NCBI GenBank assembly: GCA_945873015.1
Contig: CAMCBY010000049.1
Location: 1-13,659 of the forward strand
DNA length: 13,659 nucleotides
Direction: 5' to 3'
Source of the DNA: Klebsiella pneumoniae
Lineage (GTDB): Bacteria; Pseudomonadota; Gammaproteobacteria; Ga0077536
Shown here: in pieces, positions 1 to 6,707 of the stretch
Layout of the letters: the number at the start of each line of letters is the position of its first letter
Numbering within the stretch: position 1 is the first letter of the stretch
Notes under the pieces: generated by a model
The model's database searches: none
What the model was told of the DNA's origin: nothing
Seen by the model: the letters and a program-made list of their open reading frames with translations, nothing else
Translations under genes and position numbers: made by a program

Positions 1-1038
1 TACGATGGCCCGCGCGAGCTGACCGAGAGGCTCGCCTACTTCACCACCCACGGCTACAACCAATACGCGCCGCTGGCGGGTGTGCCGGTGTTGCGTCAGC
101 AAGTGGCGGCCAAAGTCGCGCGTTTTTACGACCATGCCATCGACGCCGATAGCCAGATCACCATCACCCCTGGCGCCACTGAAGCAATCTTCTGTGCGGT
201 GCATGCGGTTATCAGGCCGGGTGACGAAGTCATCATGTTCGACCCGGTCTATGACTGCTATGACCCGGCGGTGCGCCTGGCGGGCGGTGTGCCCGTGCAC
301 CTTCAATTGGCGGCACCTGCCTATCGTATCGACTGGCAGGCGGTGCGCGCCGCCATCACGCCGCGCACGCGCATGATCATGGTCAACTCTCCGCACAATC
401 CGTCCGGCAGCGTGCTCGATGAGAACGACCTCGACACCCTGCTCGAGATTGCCGAACAACACGACCTCATCGTGGTCTCCGATGAGGTTTACGAACATCT
501 GGTGTTCGATGGCCAGCCGCACTGGAGCGTGTTGCGCAAACCGCGGCTGGCGGCGCGCAGCTATGCGATTTTTTCTTTCGGCAAGACTTTTCATGTGACC
601 GGCTGGAAAACCGGCTATTGCGTGGCGCCGGCAGCTTTGATGGTGGAGTTCAAGCGCGTGCATCAGTTCGTGGCCTTCGTCACCGCCACCCCGCTGCAAC
701 ATGCGCTGGCGGATTTTATGGCCCACCACCCCGAGCATCTCGATGAGCTGCCGGCTTTCTATCAGCGTAAACGCGATGTGTTTCTGGCGGCCATGCACGG
801 TTCGCGCTTTCGCATGACACCGAGCGCCGGCACGTTTTTTCAGCTGGCCGAATACAGCGCGGTATCGACGCTCGATGACATGCAGATGGTGACGTGGTTG
901 ACGCGCGAAATCGGCGTGGCGGCGATACCGATGTCAGTGTTCTACCAGTCGCCGCCGACGCAGCGTTATGTGCGTTTCTGCTTCTGCAAGGAAGATGACA
1001 CCCTGCGTGCGGCAGCAGCCAAACTCAGCGCACTGTAG
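1..1038 (+). CDS. ybdL: Methionine aminotransferase, YbdL type (5' end outside window)
   Basis: PLP-dependent class I/II aminotransferase; family members transfer the amino group of methionine and some aromatic amino acids to 2-oxo acids in the cytosol. The reading frame is open from base 1, so the start lies upstream; about 40 N-terminal residues are missing compared with E. coli YbdL as I remember it. In the 345 visible residues: NQYAPLAGV at 20-28, PGATEA at 57-62, NSPHNPSG at 129-136, SDEVYEH at 160-166 (Asp and Tyr near PLP) and SFGKTFHVTGWK at 192-203 with the Schiff-base lysine at fragment residue 195. The C-terminal part (YSAVSTLDD, GVAAIPMSVF, RFCFCKEDDTL) follows YbdL closely and ends at the family's usual place. 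Its TAG stop lies inside a GTAG-headed repeat. A kynurenine aminotransferase-like enzyme is a less likely alternative. Confidence 0.93.
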   Translation, partial: YDGPRELTERLAYFTTHGYNQYAPLAGVPVLRQQVAAKVARFYDHAIDADSQITITPGATEAIFCAVHAVIRPGDEVIMFDPVYDCYDPAVRLAGGVPVHLQLAAPAYRIDWQAVRAAITPRTRMIMVNSPHNPSGSVLDENDLDTLLEIAEQHDLIVVSDEVYEHLVFDGQPHWSVLRKPRLAARSYAIFSFGKTFHVTGWKTGYCVAPAALMVEFKRVHQFVAFVTATPLQHALADFMAHHPEHLDELPAFYQRKRDVFLAAMHGSRFRMTPSAGTFFQLAEYSAVSTLDDMQMVTWLTREIGVAAIPMSVFYQSPPTQRYVRFCFCKEDDTLRAAAAKLSAL

Positions 1039-1062
1039 GCGCGAATTCATTCGCACCTACAG
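1033..1062. repeat. GTAG-headed REP-like palindrome between convergent genes
   Basis: A 30-nt hairpin: 14-nt arms (1033-1046 and 1049-1062) around a 2-nt TC loop, with one C/A mismatch at 1040/1055. Both outer ends read CTGTAGG inward. The TAG at 1036-1038 is the stop codon of the aminotransferase gene. The 3' end of fxsA lies 14 nt beyond. The same core (GCGAATTCATTCGCAC) recurs twice at the other end of the window, so this is a repeat family and not a chance hairpin. The form, a GTAG head plus an imperfect palindrome, matches REP elements linked to RAYT transposases (for example SMAG elements of Stenotrophomonas). It has no T-run, but could still act as a bidirectional mRNA end or stabiliser. 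Confidence 0.85.
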
Positions 1063-1076
1063 CAGGTGGGGCAGGT

Positions 1077-1535
1077 TCAGGGCTCGCGTTCGACGCGGTA
1101 ATCCCCTTCCAGCACCTTGTCGGTGTGGGTCGCGCGCGGACCGGCCTGACCCATGCCCGCGCCGCGTTGCACGCGCATCATTAGACCGGCACCGAGCGCG
1201 CGCGCAATGCCACGCCGCAGCGCGGGCAGCAGGAACAGAAAGCCGGCGATATCCGTCACGAAACCTGGTGTCACCATCAACACCCCGGCCAGCAGCAAAA
1301 CCAGCCCCTCGAGGATCGCCTCGGTCGGTAATTCGCCGCGCGCCAGCGCACTCTGCACCTGGGCGAGGGTCGCGAGTCCCTGCAGGCGCAGCAACGCACT
1401 GCCGAGCGCCGCGATGGCGAACAGCAGCACGATGGTCCACAGCGCGCCGATTTCGTGACCGACCTGAATCAGGACGTAAATCTCGATGACCGGCACGCCG
1501 ATAAAGAGCAGCAGCAGAATAAAGAATACCGGCAT
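1077..1535 (-). CDS. fxsA: FxsA family inner-membrane protein
   Basis: A 152-residue cytoplasmic-membrane protein of the FxsA family. In E. coli, overproduced FxsA relieves F-plasmid exclusion of phage T7; its ordinary cell role is unclear. Visible features: hydrophobic segments at about 3-23, 30-50 and 75-103; the conserved PVIEIYVLIQVG near residues 15-26; RLQGL at 50-54; ARGELPTEAI at 65-74; and the family signature TPGFVTDIAGFLFLLP at 89-104. The tail is charged and hydrophilic and ends with the VLEGDYRVE typical of the family. The start at 1535 gives a full-length protein, although no strong ribosome binding site precedes it. The gene is convergent with the aminotransferase gene and divergent from the cutA remnant. 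In a 66-bp divergent gap, TATGAT on the minus strand (1581-1576) could be a -10 box, without a good -35. Confidence 0.93.
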   Translation of the reverse strand: MPVFFILLLLFIGVPVIEIYVLIQVGHEIGALWTIVLLFAIAALGSALLRLQGLATLAQVQSALARGELPTEAILEGLVLLLAGVLMVTPGFVTDIAGFLFLLPALRRGIARALGAGLMMRVQRGAGMGQAGPRATHTDKVLEGDYRVEREP

Positions 1536-1601
1536 GGAACAAATAGCTGGGGCTCAAGCGGGCGATTACAATACCATCATATCCTTCGCAGACCGTGTGT
1601 G

Positions 1602-1821
1602 ATGACCGCCAGCTCTACCGTCATCGTCGTTCTGTGGACGGTCCGTGAGCGCGAAACTGCGACTCGACTCGCACAAGACCACCGCCGCCGCCTGCGCCGC
1701 CCTTGAGTGGTTGTGGCTGAGCGAGCATCCCTATGAACTCCCGGCGCGGATAGCAGTCCCTATCGCATCCGGGTTGGAAGCCTACTTACAATGGATAAAT
1801 CACGCTGTTTCGCCCTGCTGA
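1602..1821 (+). pseudogene. cutA: cutA remnant with internal deletion and frameshift
   Basis: CutA is a small trimeric protein (about 105-112 residues) named for divalent-cation tolerance, and it commonly sits just before dsbD. From the ATG at 1602, one frame reads a CutA-like first strand and helix (VIVVLWTVRERETATRLA), then runs off into Arg-rich residues and stops at 1704-1706. In another frame, from about 1675 to 1821, the CutA C-terminal third is plain: KTT, then LSEHPYELPARIAVPIASG and LEAYLQWINH, ending at TGA 1819-1821. The roughly 38-40 residues that normally lie between the helix and KTT (including the ERLAACVN-type segment) are absent. The join lies at about 1671-1675, next to a short CGACTCGACTCG repeat. 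Neither fragment could form the CutA fold. The last 31 nt overlap the dsbD start. Recognition is from remembered family sequence; an assembly error is the main alternative. Confidence 0.82.
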
Positions 1822-3677
1822 CGCTGCTGCTGGCCTTGTTCGCCAGCGCCGCGCCGGCCGGCGTACTCGACCAGCTCGAGACCTTGGCCAAACCGGAAAA
1901 GCTCGCCGGCCAGCGTGATTTTCTGCCCCCTGACCAGGCGTTCGTGATGACAGAGAGCACCGCCAGCGATGGCTCGCTGGTGTTGAATTGGGATATTCAG
2001 CCCGGTTATTACCTGTATCGCGACAAGTTCACGGTCACCGCGTTGACCCCCGACCTGACCCTCGCCGCACCGCGGCTCGCCGACGGCGAAGTCAAACAGG
2101 ACCCTGAATTCGGCGAAGTCAGAATCTTCAAACATGCCGCAGATCTCAGTGTGCCGGTGACGGCGCGGCCAGCGGGCGTCGCGGTGCTGGAAGCCGAGGT
2201 GCGCTATCAGGGCTGTGCCGAAGACGGCATCTGCTATCCGCCCATCAAAAAGAAAGTCGCGTTCAATAACGTCAGCACCCGCGCCGCGCCCGGCACCAGT
2301 GACGCTGGCGCTGCGGTATCGACGCCCGGCACCGGCACTGCTGCGGCCGCCGCCGTCATCGGTGAGCCAGGCGCGGCCGACCGCATCACCAGCGACCTTA
2401 AAAATCGTTCGCTGGCGCTGACCCTCATGAGTTTCCTGGGTCTTGGCTTGTTGCTCGCCTTTACACCCTGTGTATTACCGATGGTGCCCATCCTGTCCGG
2501 CATCATCATCGGCCAGCAGCAACCCGTCAGCGCCACACGCGGTTTCGCGTTGTCGTCGGTCTACGTGGTGGCGATGGCCGCCACTTACGCGTTGGCCGGC
2601 GTCGCCGCCGGGTTGCTCGGCCACAACCTGCAGGCAGCGTTTCAAAAGCCCGCGGTGCTGTTGGCCTTCAGCCTGTTGTTCGTCGCGCTGTCGCTGTCGA
2701 TGTTCGGCTTCTACGAACTGCAGTTACCCAATGCTCTGCAGACCCGTCTCGACCGCATGAGCCGTGCGCAGCGCGGTGGCAGCTATGTGGGGGTCGGCAT
2801 CATGGGCGCCTTGTCTGCGCTGATAGTCGGGCCTTGTGTGGCGCCTCCGCTAGCCGGCGCGCTGGCCTTTATCAGCCAGACCGGTTCAGCCCTGGTCGGT
2901 GGCAGTGCGCTGTTCGCGCTGGGTATCGGCATGGGCCTGCCCCTGGTCGCGCTCGGCACCTCGGCCGGTGGTGTTCTGCCACGGGTCGGGGCGTGGATGG
3001 AGAGCATCAAATGCGTGTTTGGGGTGGTGTTCCTGGGGGTTGCCGTGATGTTCCTGTCGCGCATCCTGCCGGGGCCGGTGATCCTCGCGCTGTGGGCCTT
3101 GTTACTGATTGGCTCGGCGGTCTATCTGGGTGCCCTGGACCGGCCTCACGAGCGTGCCAGCGGCTGGAAGCGTTTTAATCAGGGCCTGGGCGTGGCGAGC
3201 CTGGTCTATGGCGTGACGCTGGTCATCGGCGCGGCCGCCGGCGGCGAAGATCCCTTGCAGCCGCTTGCACCGCTGGCCGGCGCCCGCGCGGGTGTCGAGC
3301 CTCGCACGCAGGCGTTCGTGAACGTCGATTCGCTGGCTGCCGTGCAACAGGAAGTCGCCAGCGCCCGCGACGCCGGCCAGCCGGTGATGCTCGATTTTTA
3401 TGCCGATTGGTGTATCGAGTGCAAACATCTGGAGAAACAGACTTTCGCCCACGCCGCAGTCGCGCCGCGTCTGACCGGCATCAAATTGCTGCGCGCGGAT
3501 GTCACCGCAGACTCACCCGATCACAAGCAATTGCTTGAGCATTACGGGCTGTTCGGTCCACCCGCCGTGCTGTTTTTCGCCGACGGGCAGGAAATGCGCA
3601 ACAACCGTGTGACGGGTTTCGTCGAAGCTTCCGAATTCAACGGACATCTGGACCGGCTGGGCGCGGTGCAACCATGA
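1791..3677 (+). CDS. dsbD: Thiol:disulfide interchange protein DsbD
   Basis: Carries electrons from cytoplasmic thioredoxin across the inner membrane to periplasmic partners (DsbC, cytochrome c maturation proteins, TlpA-type thioredoxins). The 628-residue precursor is longer than E. coli DsbD (565). Order: signal peptide about 1-23 (cut near APA); periplasmic alpha domain with the redox pair Cys142 and Cys148 (GCAEDGICYPP); Ala/Gly-rich linker about 162-200; membrane beta domain about 208-482, with eight hydrophobic stretches and its pair Cys227 (FTPCVLP) and Cys349 (GPCVAPP); and a C-terminal thioredoxin-like gamma domain with Cys541 and Cys544 (DWCIECK) and a cis-Pro region GPPAVLFF at 589-596. 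All six catalytic cysteines are present. The ATG at 1791 gives a proper signal peptide and lies within the end of the cutA remnant. The stop overlaps the next gene by ATGA, implying translational coupling. Confidence 0.97.
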   Translation: MDKSRCFALLTLLLALFASAAPAGVLDQLETLAKPEKLAGQRDFLPPDQAFVMTESTASDGSLVLNWDIQPGYYLYRDKFTVTALTPDLTLAAPRLADGEVKQDPEFGEVRIFKHAADLSVPVTARPAGVAVLEAEVRYQGCAEDGICYPPIKKKVAFNNVSTRAAPGTSDAGAAVSTPGTGTAAAAAVIGEPGAADRITSDLKNRSLALTLMSFLGLGLLLAFTPCVLPMVPILSGIIIGQQQPVSATRGFALSSVYVVAMAATYALAGVAAGLLGHNLQAAFQKPAVLLAFSLLFVALSLSMFGFYELQLPNALQTRLDRMSRAQRGGSYVGVGIMGALSALIVGPCVAPPLAGALAFISQTGSALVGGSALFALGIGMGLPLVALGTSAGGVLPRVGAWMESIKCVFGVVFLGVAVMFLSRILPGPVILALWALLLIGSAVYLGALDRPHERASGWKRFNQGLGVASLVYGVTLVIGAAAGGEDPLQPLAPLAGARAGVEPRTQAFVNVDSLAAVQQEVASARDAGQPVMLDFYADWCIECKHLEKQTFAHAAVAPRLTGIKLLRADVTADSPDHKQLLEHYGLFGPPAVLFFADGQEMRNNRVTGFVEASEFNGHLDRLGAVQP

Positions 3678-4246
3678 AACCCGCCTACCTTGGTTTCGCG
3701 GCGCTCGCGGTACTGGCTGCGACGGCCGGCTATGCGGTGCATCAATTGACTTCCAAAGCGCGTGTCGAAGAGGCCAAGGCACTGGCCGCCGGTCCAACCG
3801 AGTCGACGCCGGCACCCACGACCAGCGCGGTCTTCGACTGGTCTTTTGTTGATGTGCAGGGCAAGCCCCAGCCCCTCGCGCAGTGGAAGGGCCAGCTCGT
3901 GGTGCTGAATTTCTGGGCGACCTGGTGCCCGCCCTGCCTGAAAGAGATCCCGGCGTTTGTCGATTTGCAGCAGCGTCTCGGCAGTCGCGGCCTGCAATTT
4001 GTTGGCATCGCCCTCGATGAGGTCACGGCCGTGCAGCCGTTTCTGCAAGACCACGCCATCAACTATCCGGTGCTGCTCGGCGATCAGGACGTGGCGCGAT
4101 TCATGAGTGTGCTCGGCAATCAAATTGGTGCGTTGCCGTTTACCGTGGTGGTCGGCCGCGACGGCAAAGTGCTGGCCCATCATCAGGGCGAGTGGCAGGC
4201 GGAGGACGCCGAAAGGACCCTTGAGGCGTACCTCGTCGGGCCCTGA
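3674..4246 (+). CDS. TlpA/ResE-family periplasmic thioredoxin
   Basis: A 190-residue membrane-anchored or secreted thiol-disulfide oxidoreductase. The N-terminus has one hydrophobic segment (about 4-22), then a Lys/Glu/Ala and Thr/Pro-rich spacer to about residue 50. The thioredoxin fold follows: FDWSFVDVQGK at 54-64, VVLNFWATWCPPCLKEIPAF at 76-95 with the active-site pair Cys85 and Cys88, and the cis-proline loop GALPFTVVV at 152-160 (Pro155). The WCPPC motif and the LNFWATWC context are those of TlpA, ResA and CcmG, which reduce apocytochrome c haem-binding cysteines or other periplasmic thiols. It overlaps dsbD by 4 nt, so DsbD is its probable reductant (inference). No cytochrome maturation genes are nearby, so the exact substrate cannot be stated. 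No clear terminator follows. Confidence 0.92.
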   Translation: MKPAYLGFAALAVLAATAGYAVHQLTSKARVEEAKALAAGPTESTPAPTTSAVFDWSFVDVQGKPQPLAQWKGQLVVLNFWATWCPPCLKEIPAFVDLQQRLGSRGLQFVGIALDEVTAVQPFLQDHAINYPVLLGDQDVARFMSVLGNQIGALPFTVVVGRDGKVLAHHQGEWQAEDAERTLEAYLVGP

Positions 4247-4294
4247 GCGGTCGAACTCTCGCGTTAAATCTCGCTGCTAAAATCCGCAAACGCG

Positions 4295-4324
4295 TTGGCA
4301 AGTCCCATTAATGTGTGGTAGCTT
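4295..4324 (+). promoter_or_regulatory. Possible promoter for aroQ-accB-accC
   Basis: The 117-bp gap between the thioredoxin gene and aroQ holds TTGGCA (4295-4300) and, 18 bp on, TAGCTT (4319-4324) preceded by TGG, an extended -10 feature. The match to a sigma-70 promoter is moderate: good -35, weak -10 helped by the TG. The gap also has an AT-richer part just upstream (about 4264-4290). Nothing else in the gap is recognisable. The call rests on pattern matching only. Confidence 0.3.
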
Positions 4325-4363
4325 CGCGGCTCCCGGATACCCGGGGTGTCAGGTTGCCAGGGC

Positions 4364-4807
4364 GTGTCGAAACTATTGGTCATCAATGGTCCGAATCTGA
4401 ATCTGCTGGGACTGCGTGAGCCCAGTGTTTACGGCGCTACGACCCTGATCGATCTCGAGCGCCAATGCCGCGAAGCGGCCGAGGGTCTCGGCCACGAACT
4501 GGCCACCTTTCAGCACAATCACGAAGGGGCGCTGGTGGACCGCATCCACGCTGCGCGCGGCGAAGGGGTCGGATTCATCGTCATCAACCCCGGCGCCTAT
4601 ACCCACACCAGCGTTGCCTTGCGCGACGCACTGCTCGGCGTTGCCATCCCGTTCATTGAAGTGCACATCTCCAACGTGCATGCGCGGGAGGCTTTTCGTC
4701 AGCATTCCTATCTGTCAGACATTGCGGTCGGCGTGATTACCGGGCTGGGCATCCAGGGCTACGAACTCGCCCTGCGCGCCGCCGACCACTACCTGGCGCG
4801 GCCATGA
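4364..4807 (+). CDS. aroQ: 3-dehydroquinate dehydratase, type II
   Basis: Catalyses dehydration of 3-dehydroquinate to 3-dehydroshikimate in the shikimate pathway; a cytosolic dodecamer in known members. From the GTG at 4364 the protein has 147 residues, the usual length, and begins MSKLLVINGPNLNLLG. An in-frame GTG at 4346 would add only six residues; 4364 is preferred because the family starts at this point and AGGG lies just ahead. Active-site residues known from Mycobacterium tuberculosis AroQ fall at the same numbers or nearly so: Asn11, Arg18 (catalytic), Tyr23 (catalytic), Asn75 (FIVINPGAYTHTS), His81, His101 (EVHISN) and Arg112. It is followed after 63 bp by accB, an arrangement recalled from Pseudomonas and other gammaproteobacteria. 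Confidence 0.96.
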   Translation: MSKLLVINGPNLNLLGLREPSVYGATTLIDLERQCREAAEGLGHELATFQHNHEGALVDRIHAARGEGVGFIVINPGAYTHTSVALRDALLGVAIPFIEVHISNVHAREAFRQHSYLSDIAVGVITGLGIQGYELALRAADHYLARP

Positions 4808-4859
4808 GCGGCCCGCTATTTCGTCAATAAGACTTAAAGCCTGGCCAGCAGCCGGGCGC

Positions 4860-4873
4860 AGGGGACTAGGTTG
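4860..4873 (+). promoter_or_regulatory. Ribosome binding site fixing a TTG start for accB
   Basis: AGGGGA at 4860-4865 sits five bases before TTG at 4871. The TTG is followed by codons for DIRKVKKLIEL, which match the first residues of known AccB proteins, and there is no in-frame ATG or GTG near it. Both spacing and homology point to TTG as the true initiation codon. Confidence 0.75.
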
Positions 4874-5326
4874 GATATAAGAAAGGTCAAAAAACTCATC
4901 GAACTGCTTGAGGAATCGGGCGTCGCCGAAATCGAAATCAAAGAAGGCGAGGAATCGGTACGCATCAGCCGCGGGCCGGTGATGGCCTATCAGCCCATGC
5001 CGATGGGAATGCAGGTGCCGATGATGGCGCAACCCCAGGCCGCGCCGGCAGCCGTGCATGTCGCGGCGCCGGTCGTCGCCGCCGAACCGGCCGGCAACCT
5101 CATCAAGTCGCCAATGGTCGGCACCTTCTATATGTCATCGTCGCCGGACAGTGCGCCGTTCGTGAAGGTGGGCTCGAGCGTCAAGGTCGGCGATACGCTG
5201 TGTATCATCGAAGCGATGAAAATCATGAACCCCATTGAGGCCGAAGTGGCCGGTGTGGTGAGCGCGATCCTGGCCGACAACGGTCGTCCGGTCGAATACG
5301 ACCAACCGCTGTTTATCATTTCTTAA
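4871..5326 (+). CDS. accB: Biotin carboxyl carrier protein of acetyl-CoA carboxylase
   Basis: Carries the biotin that accepts CO2 from AccC and passes it to the AccA/AccD carboxyltransferase, the first committed step of fatty acid synthesis. The 151-residue length is close to E. coli AccB (156). Residues 1-34 (MDIRKVKKLIELLEESGVAE onwards) form the N-terminal interaction region; 35-75 is a Met/Pro/Ala linker; 77-150 is the biotinyl domain, with SPMVGTFY at 80-87, the thumb segment around 92-98 and the biotinylation motif EAMKIMN with Lys117. The start codon is TTG. accC begins 6 bp after the stop, so the pair is co-transcribed. In E. coli, AccB represses its own operon; nothing in the sequence tests this here. 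Confidence 0.98.
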   Translation: MDIRKVKKLIELLEESGVAEIEIKEGEESVRISRGPVMAYQPMPMGMQVPMMAQPQAAPAAVHVAAPVVAAEPAGNLIKSPMVGTFYMSSSPDSAPFVKVGSSVKVGDTLCIIEAMKIMNPIEAEVAGVVSAILADNGRPVEYDQPLFIIS

Positions 5327-5332
5327 GCCGCC

Positions 5333-6676
5333 ATGTTCGACAAAGTCGTTATCGCCAATCGCGGCGAAATAGCGTTGCGTGTGCTGCGCGCCTGCAAGGA
5401 CCTCGGCATCAAGACCGTCGCCGTACACTCCTCGGCCGACCGCGATCTTAAACATGTGCGTCTCGCCGACGAATCGGTGTGCATCGGCCCGGCCGCCGCC
5501 GCTGACAGTTATCTCAATATCCCGGCAGTGATAGCCGCCGCCGAAGTGGTCGACGCGGTCGCCATTCATCCCGGTTACGGTTTTCTGTCGGAGAACGCTG
5601 ACTTCGCCGAACGAGTCGAGAAAAGCGGTTTTGTATTCATCGGTCCGCGCGCCGAGACCATGCGGCTCATGGGCGACAAATTGTCGGCCATTCGTGCCAT
5701 GCAGGAAGCGGGCGTGCCCTGCGTGCCGGGTTCCGGCCGACCGCTGACCGACGATGTGCAGGACAACATCGCATTGGCGCGCGCCATCGGTTATCCGGTC
5801 ATCATCAAGGCCTCGGGCGGTGGTGGTGGGCGCGGTATGCGTGTGGTGCACACCGAGGCCAGCCTGCGTAACGCCATCGCACTGACCAAACGCGAAGCAC
5901 TGAGTGCGTTTCAGAACGACAGCGTTTATCTCGAGAAATTTCTCGAACACCCACGCCATATCGAATTTCAGGTGCTGGCGGATACCCACGGCAATGTGAT
6001 TCATCTCGGCGAACGCGACTGTTCCATGCAGCGCCGTCATCAGAAAATCATCGAAGAAGCGCCGGCACCTGGCATCGATGCCGAGACCCGCGCGCGTATG
6101 GGTCGTTTGTGTACCGATGCCTGCCGCAAGATTGACTATCGCGGTGTCGGCACCTTTGAATTCCTCTACGAGAACGGCGAGTTTTATTTCATCGAAATGA
6201 ACACCCGCATTCAGGTCGAGCATCCGGTCACGGAAATGACCAGTGGCATTGATCTGGTGAAATGGCAGTTGCTGGTGGCAGCGGGCGAGAAACTCACCAT
6301 TCGTCAGGAAGACATCAAGCCGATTGGGCATGCCATCGAATGCCGCATCAACGCTGAAGACGCCTATACCTTCCTTCCCTCGCCAGGACGTATCTCGGTT
6401 TACCACCCACCCGGTGGCCCGGGCGTACGCGTTGATTCGCATATCTATGCCGGATACACCGTGCCGCCCTACTACGATTCGCTGATTGGCAAATTGATCT
6501 GCCATGCCGAGACCCGTGAGGCGGCTCTGAAGCGGATGGAAAACGCGCTTGCGGAAATGGTCATCGAAGGCATCGAAACCAATGTACCTTTGCATCGCGA
6601 CCTGGTGTCCGATGCCGCATTCGTCAGCGGTGGCACCGACATCCACTACCTCGAACGCAAGCTGGGGCTGGTCTGA
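5333..6676 (+). CDS. accC: Biotin carboxylase subunit of acetyl-CoA carboxylase
   Basis: ATP-dependent carboxylation of the biotin on AccB with bicarbonate. The 447 residues match E. coli AccC (449) and share its numbering. Visible: N-terminal biotin carboxylase fold (MFDKVVIANRGEIALRV); HPGYGFLSEN at 79-88; ATP-grasp domain with Lys116, Lys159 and the glycine-rich loop 162-166 in KASGGGGGRGMR; His209; EMNTRIQVEHPVTE at 288-301, with metal ligands Glu276 and Glu288, Asn290 and Arg292; and Arg338 in ECRINAED, the catalytic arginine. The C-terminal domain holds FLPSPGRI at 347-354. No key residue is missing. It is tightly spaced after accB, and prmA starts 31 bp after its stop. Confidence 0.99.
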   Translation: MFDKVVIANRGEIALRVLRACKDLGIKTVAVHSSADRDLKHVRLADESVCIGPAAAADSYLNIPAVIAAAEVVDAVAIHPGYGFLSENADFAERVEKSGFVFIGPRAETMRLMGDKLSAIRAMQEAGVPCVPGSGRPLTDDVQDNIALARAIGYPVIIKASGGGGGRGMRVVHTEASLRNAIALTKREALSAFQNDSVYLEKFLEHPRHIEFQVLADTHGNVIHLGERDCSMQRRHQKIIEEAPAPGIDAETRARMGRLCTDACRKIDYRGVGTFEFLYENGEFYFIEMNTRIQVEHPVTEMTSGIDLVKWQLLVAAGEKLTIRQEDIKPIGHAIECRINAEDAYTFLPSPGRISVYHPPGGPGVRVDSHIYAGYTVPPYYDSLIGKLICHAETREAALKRMENALAEMVIEGIETNVPLHRDLVSDAAFVSGGTDIHYLERKLGLV

Positions 6677-6707
6677 ACAGCGCGCCGCACCTGCGCGAGC
6701 CGCCGCC

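Noticed and set aside
1057..1557. A 166-codon Arg-rich minus-strand frame overlapping fxsA
   Set aside because: Out of frame with the clear FxsA protein and of shadow-like composition (Arg/Ala/Gly-rich).
3401..3440. CIEC in the DsbD gamma domain as a damaged active site
   Set aside because: The two cysteines keep the CxxC spacing after a Trp, and the middle residues vary in this family, so activity is not in doubt.
4260..4294. CGCGTT/AACGCG inverted repeat before aroQ as a terminator for the dsbD-thioredoxin transcript
   Set aside because: Only 6 bp with a 23-nt loop and no T-run; not better than chance.
5135..6646. A 503-codon open frame on the minus strand
   Set aside because: Antisense to the end of accB and nearly all of accC, with no recognisable domain; a codon-bias shadow.
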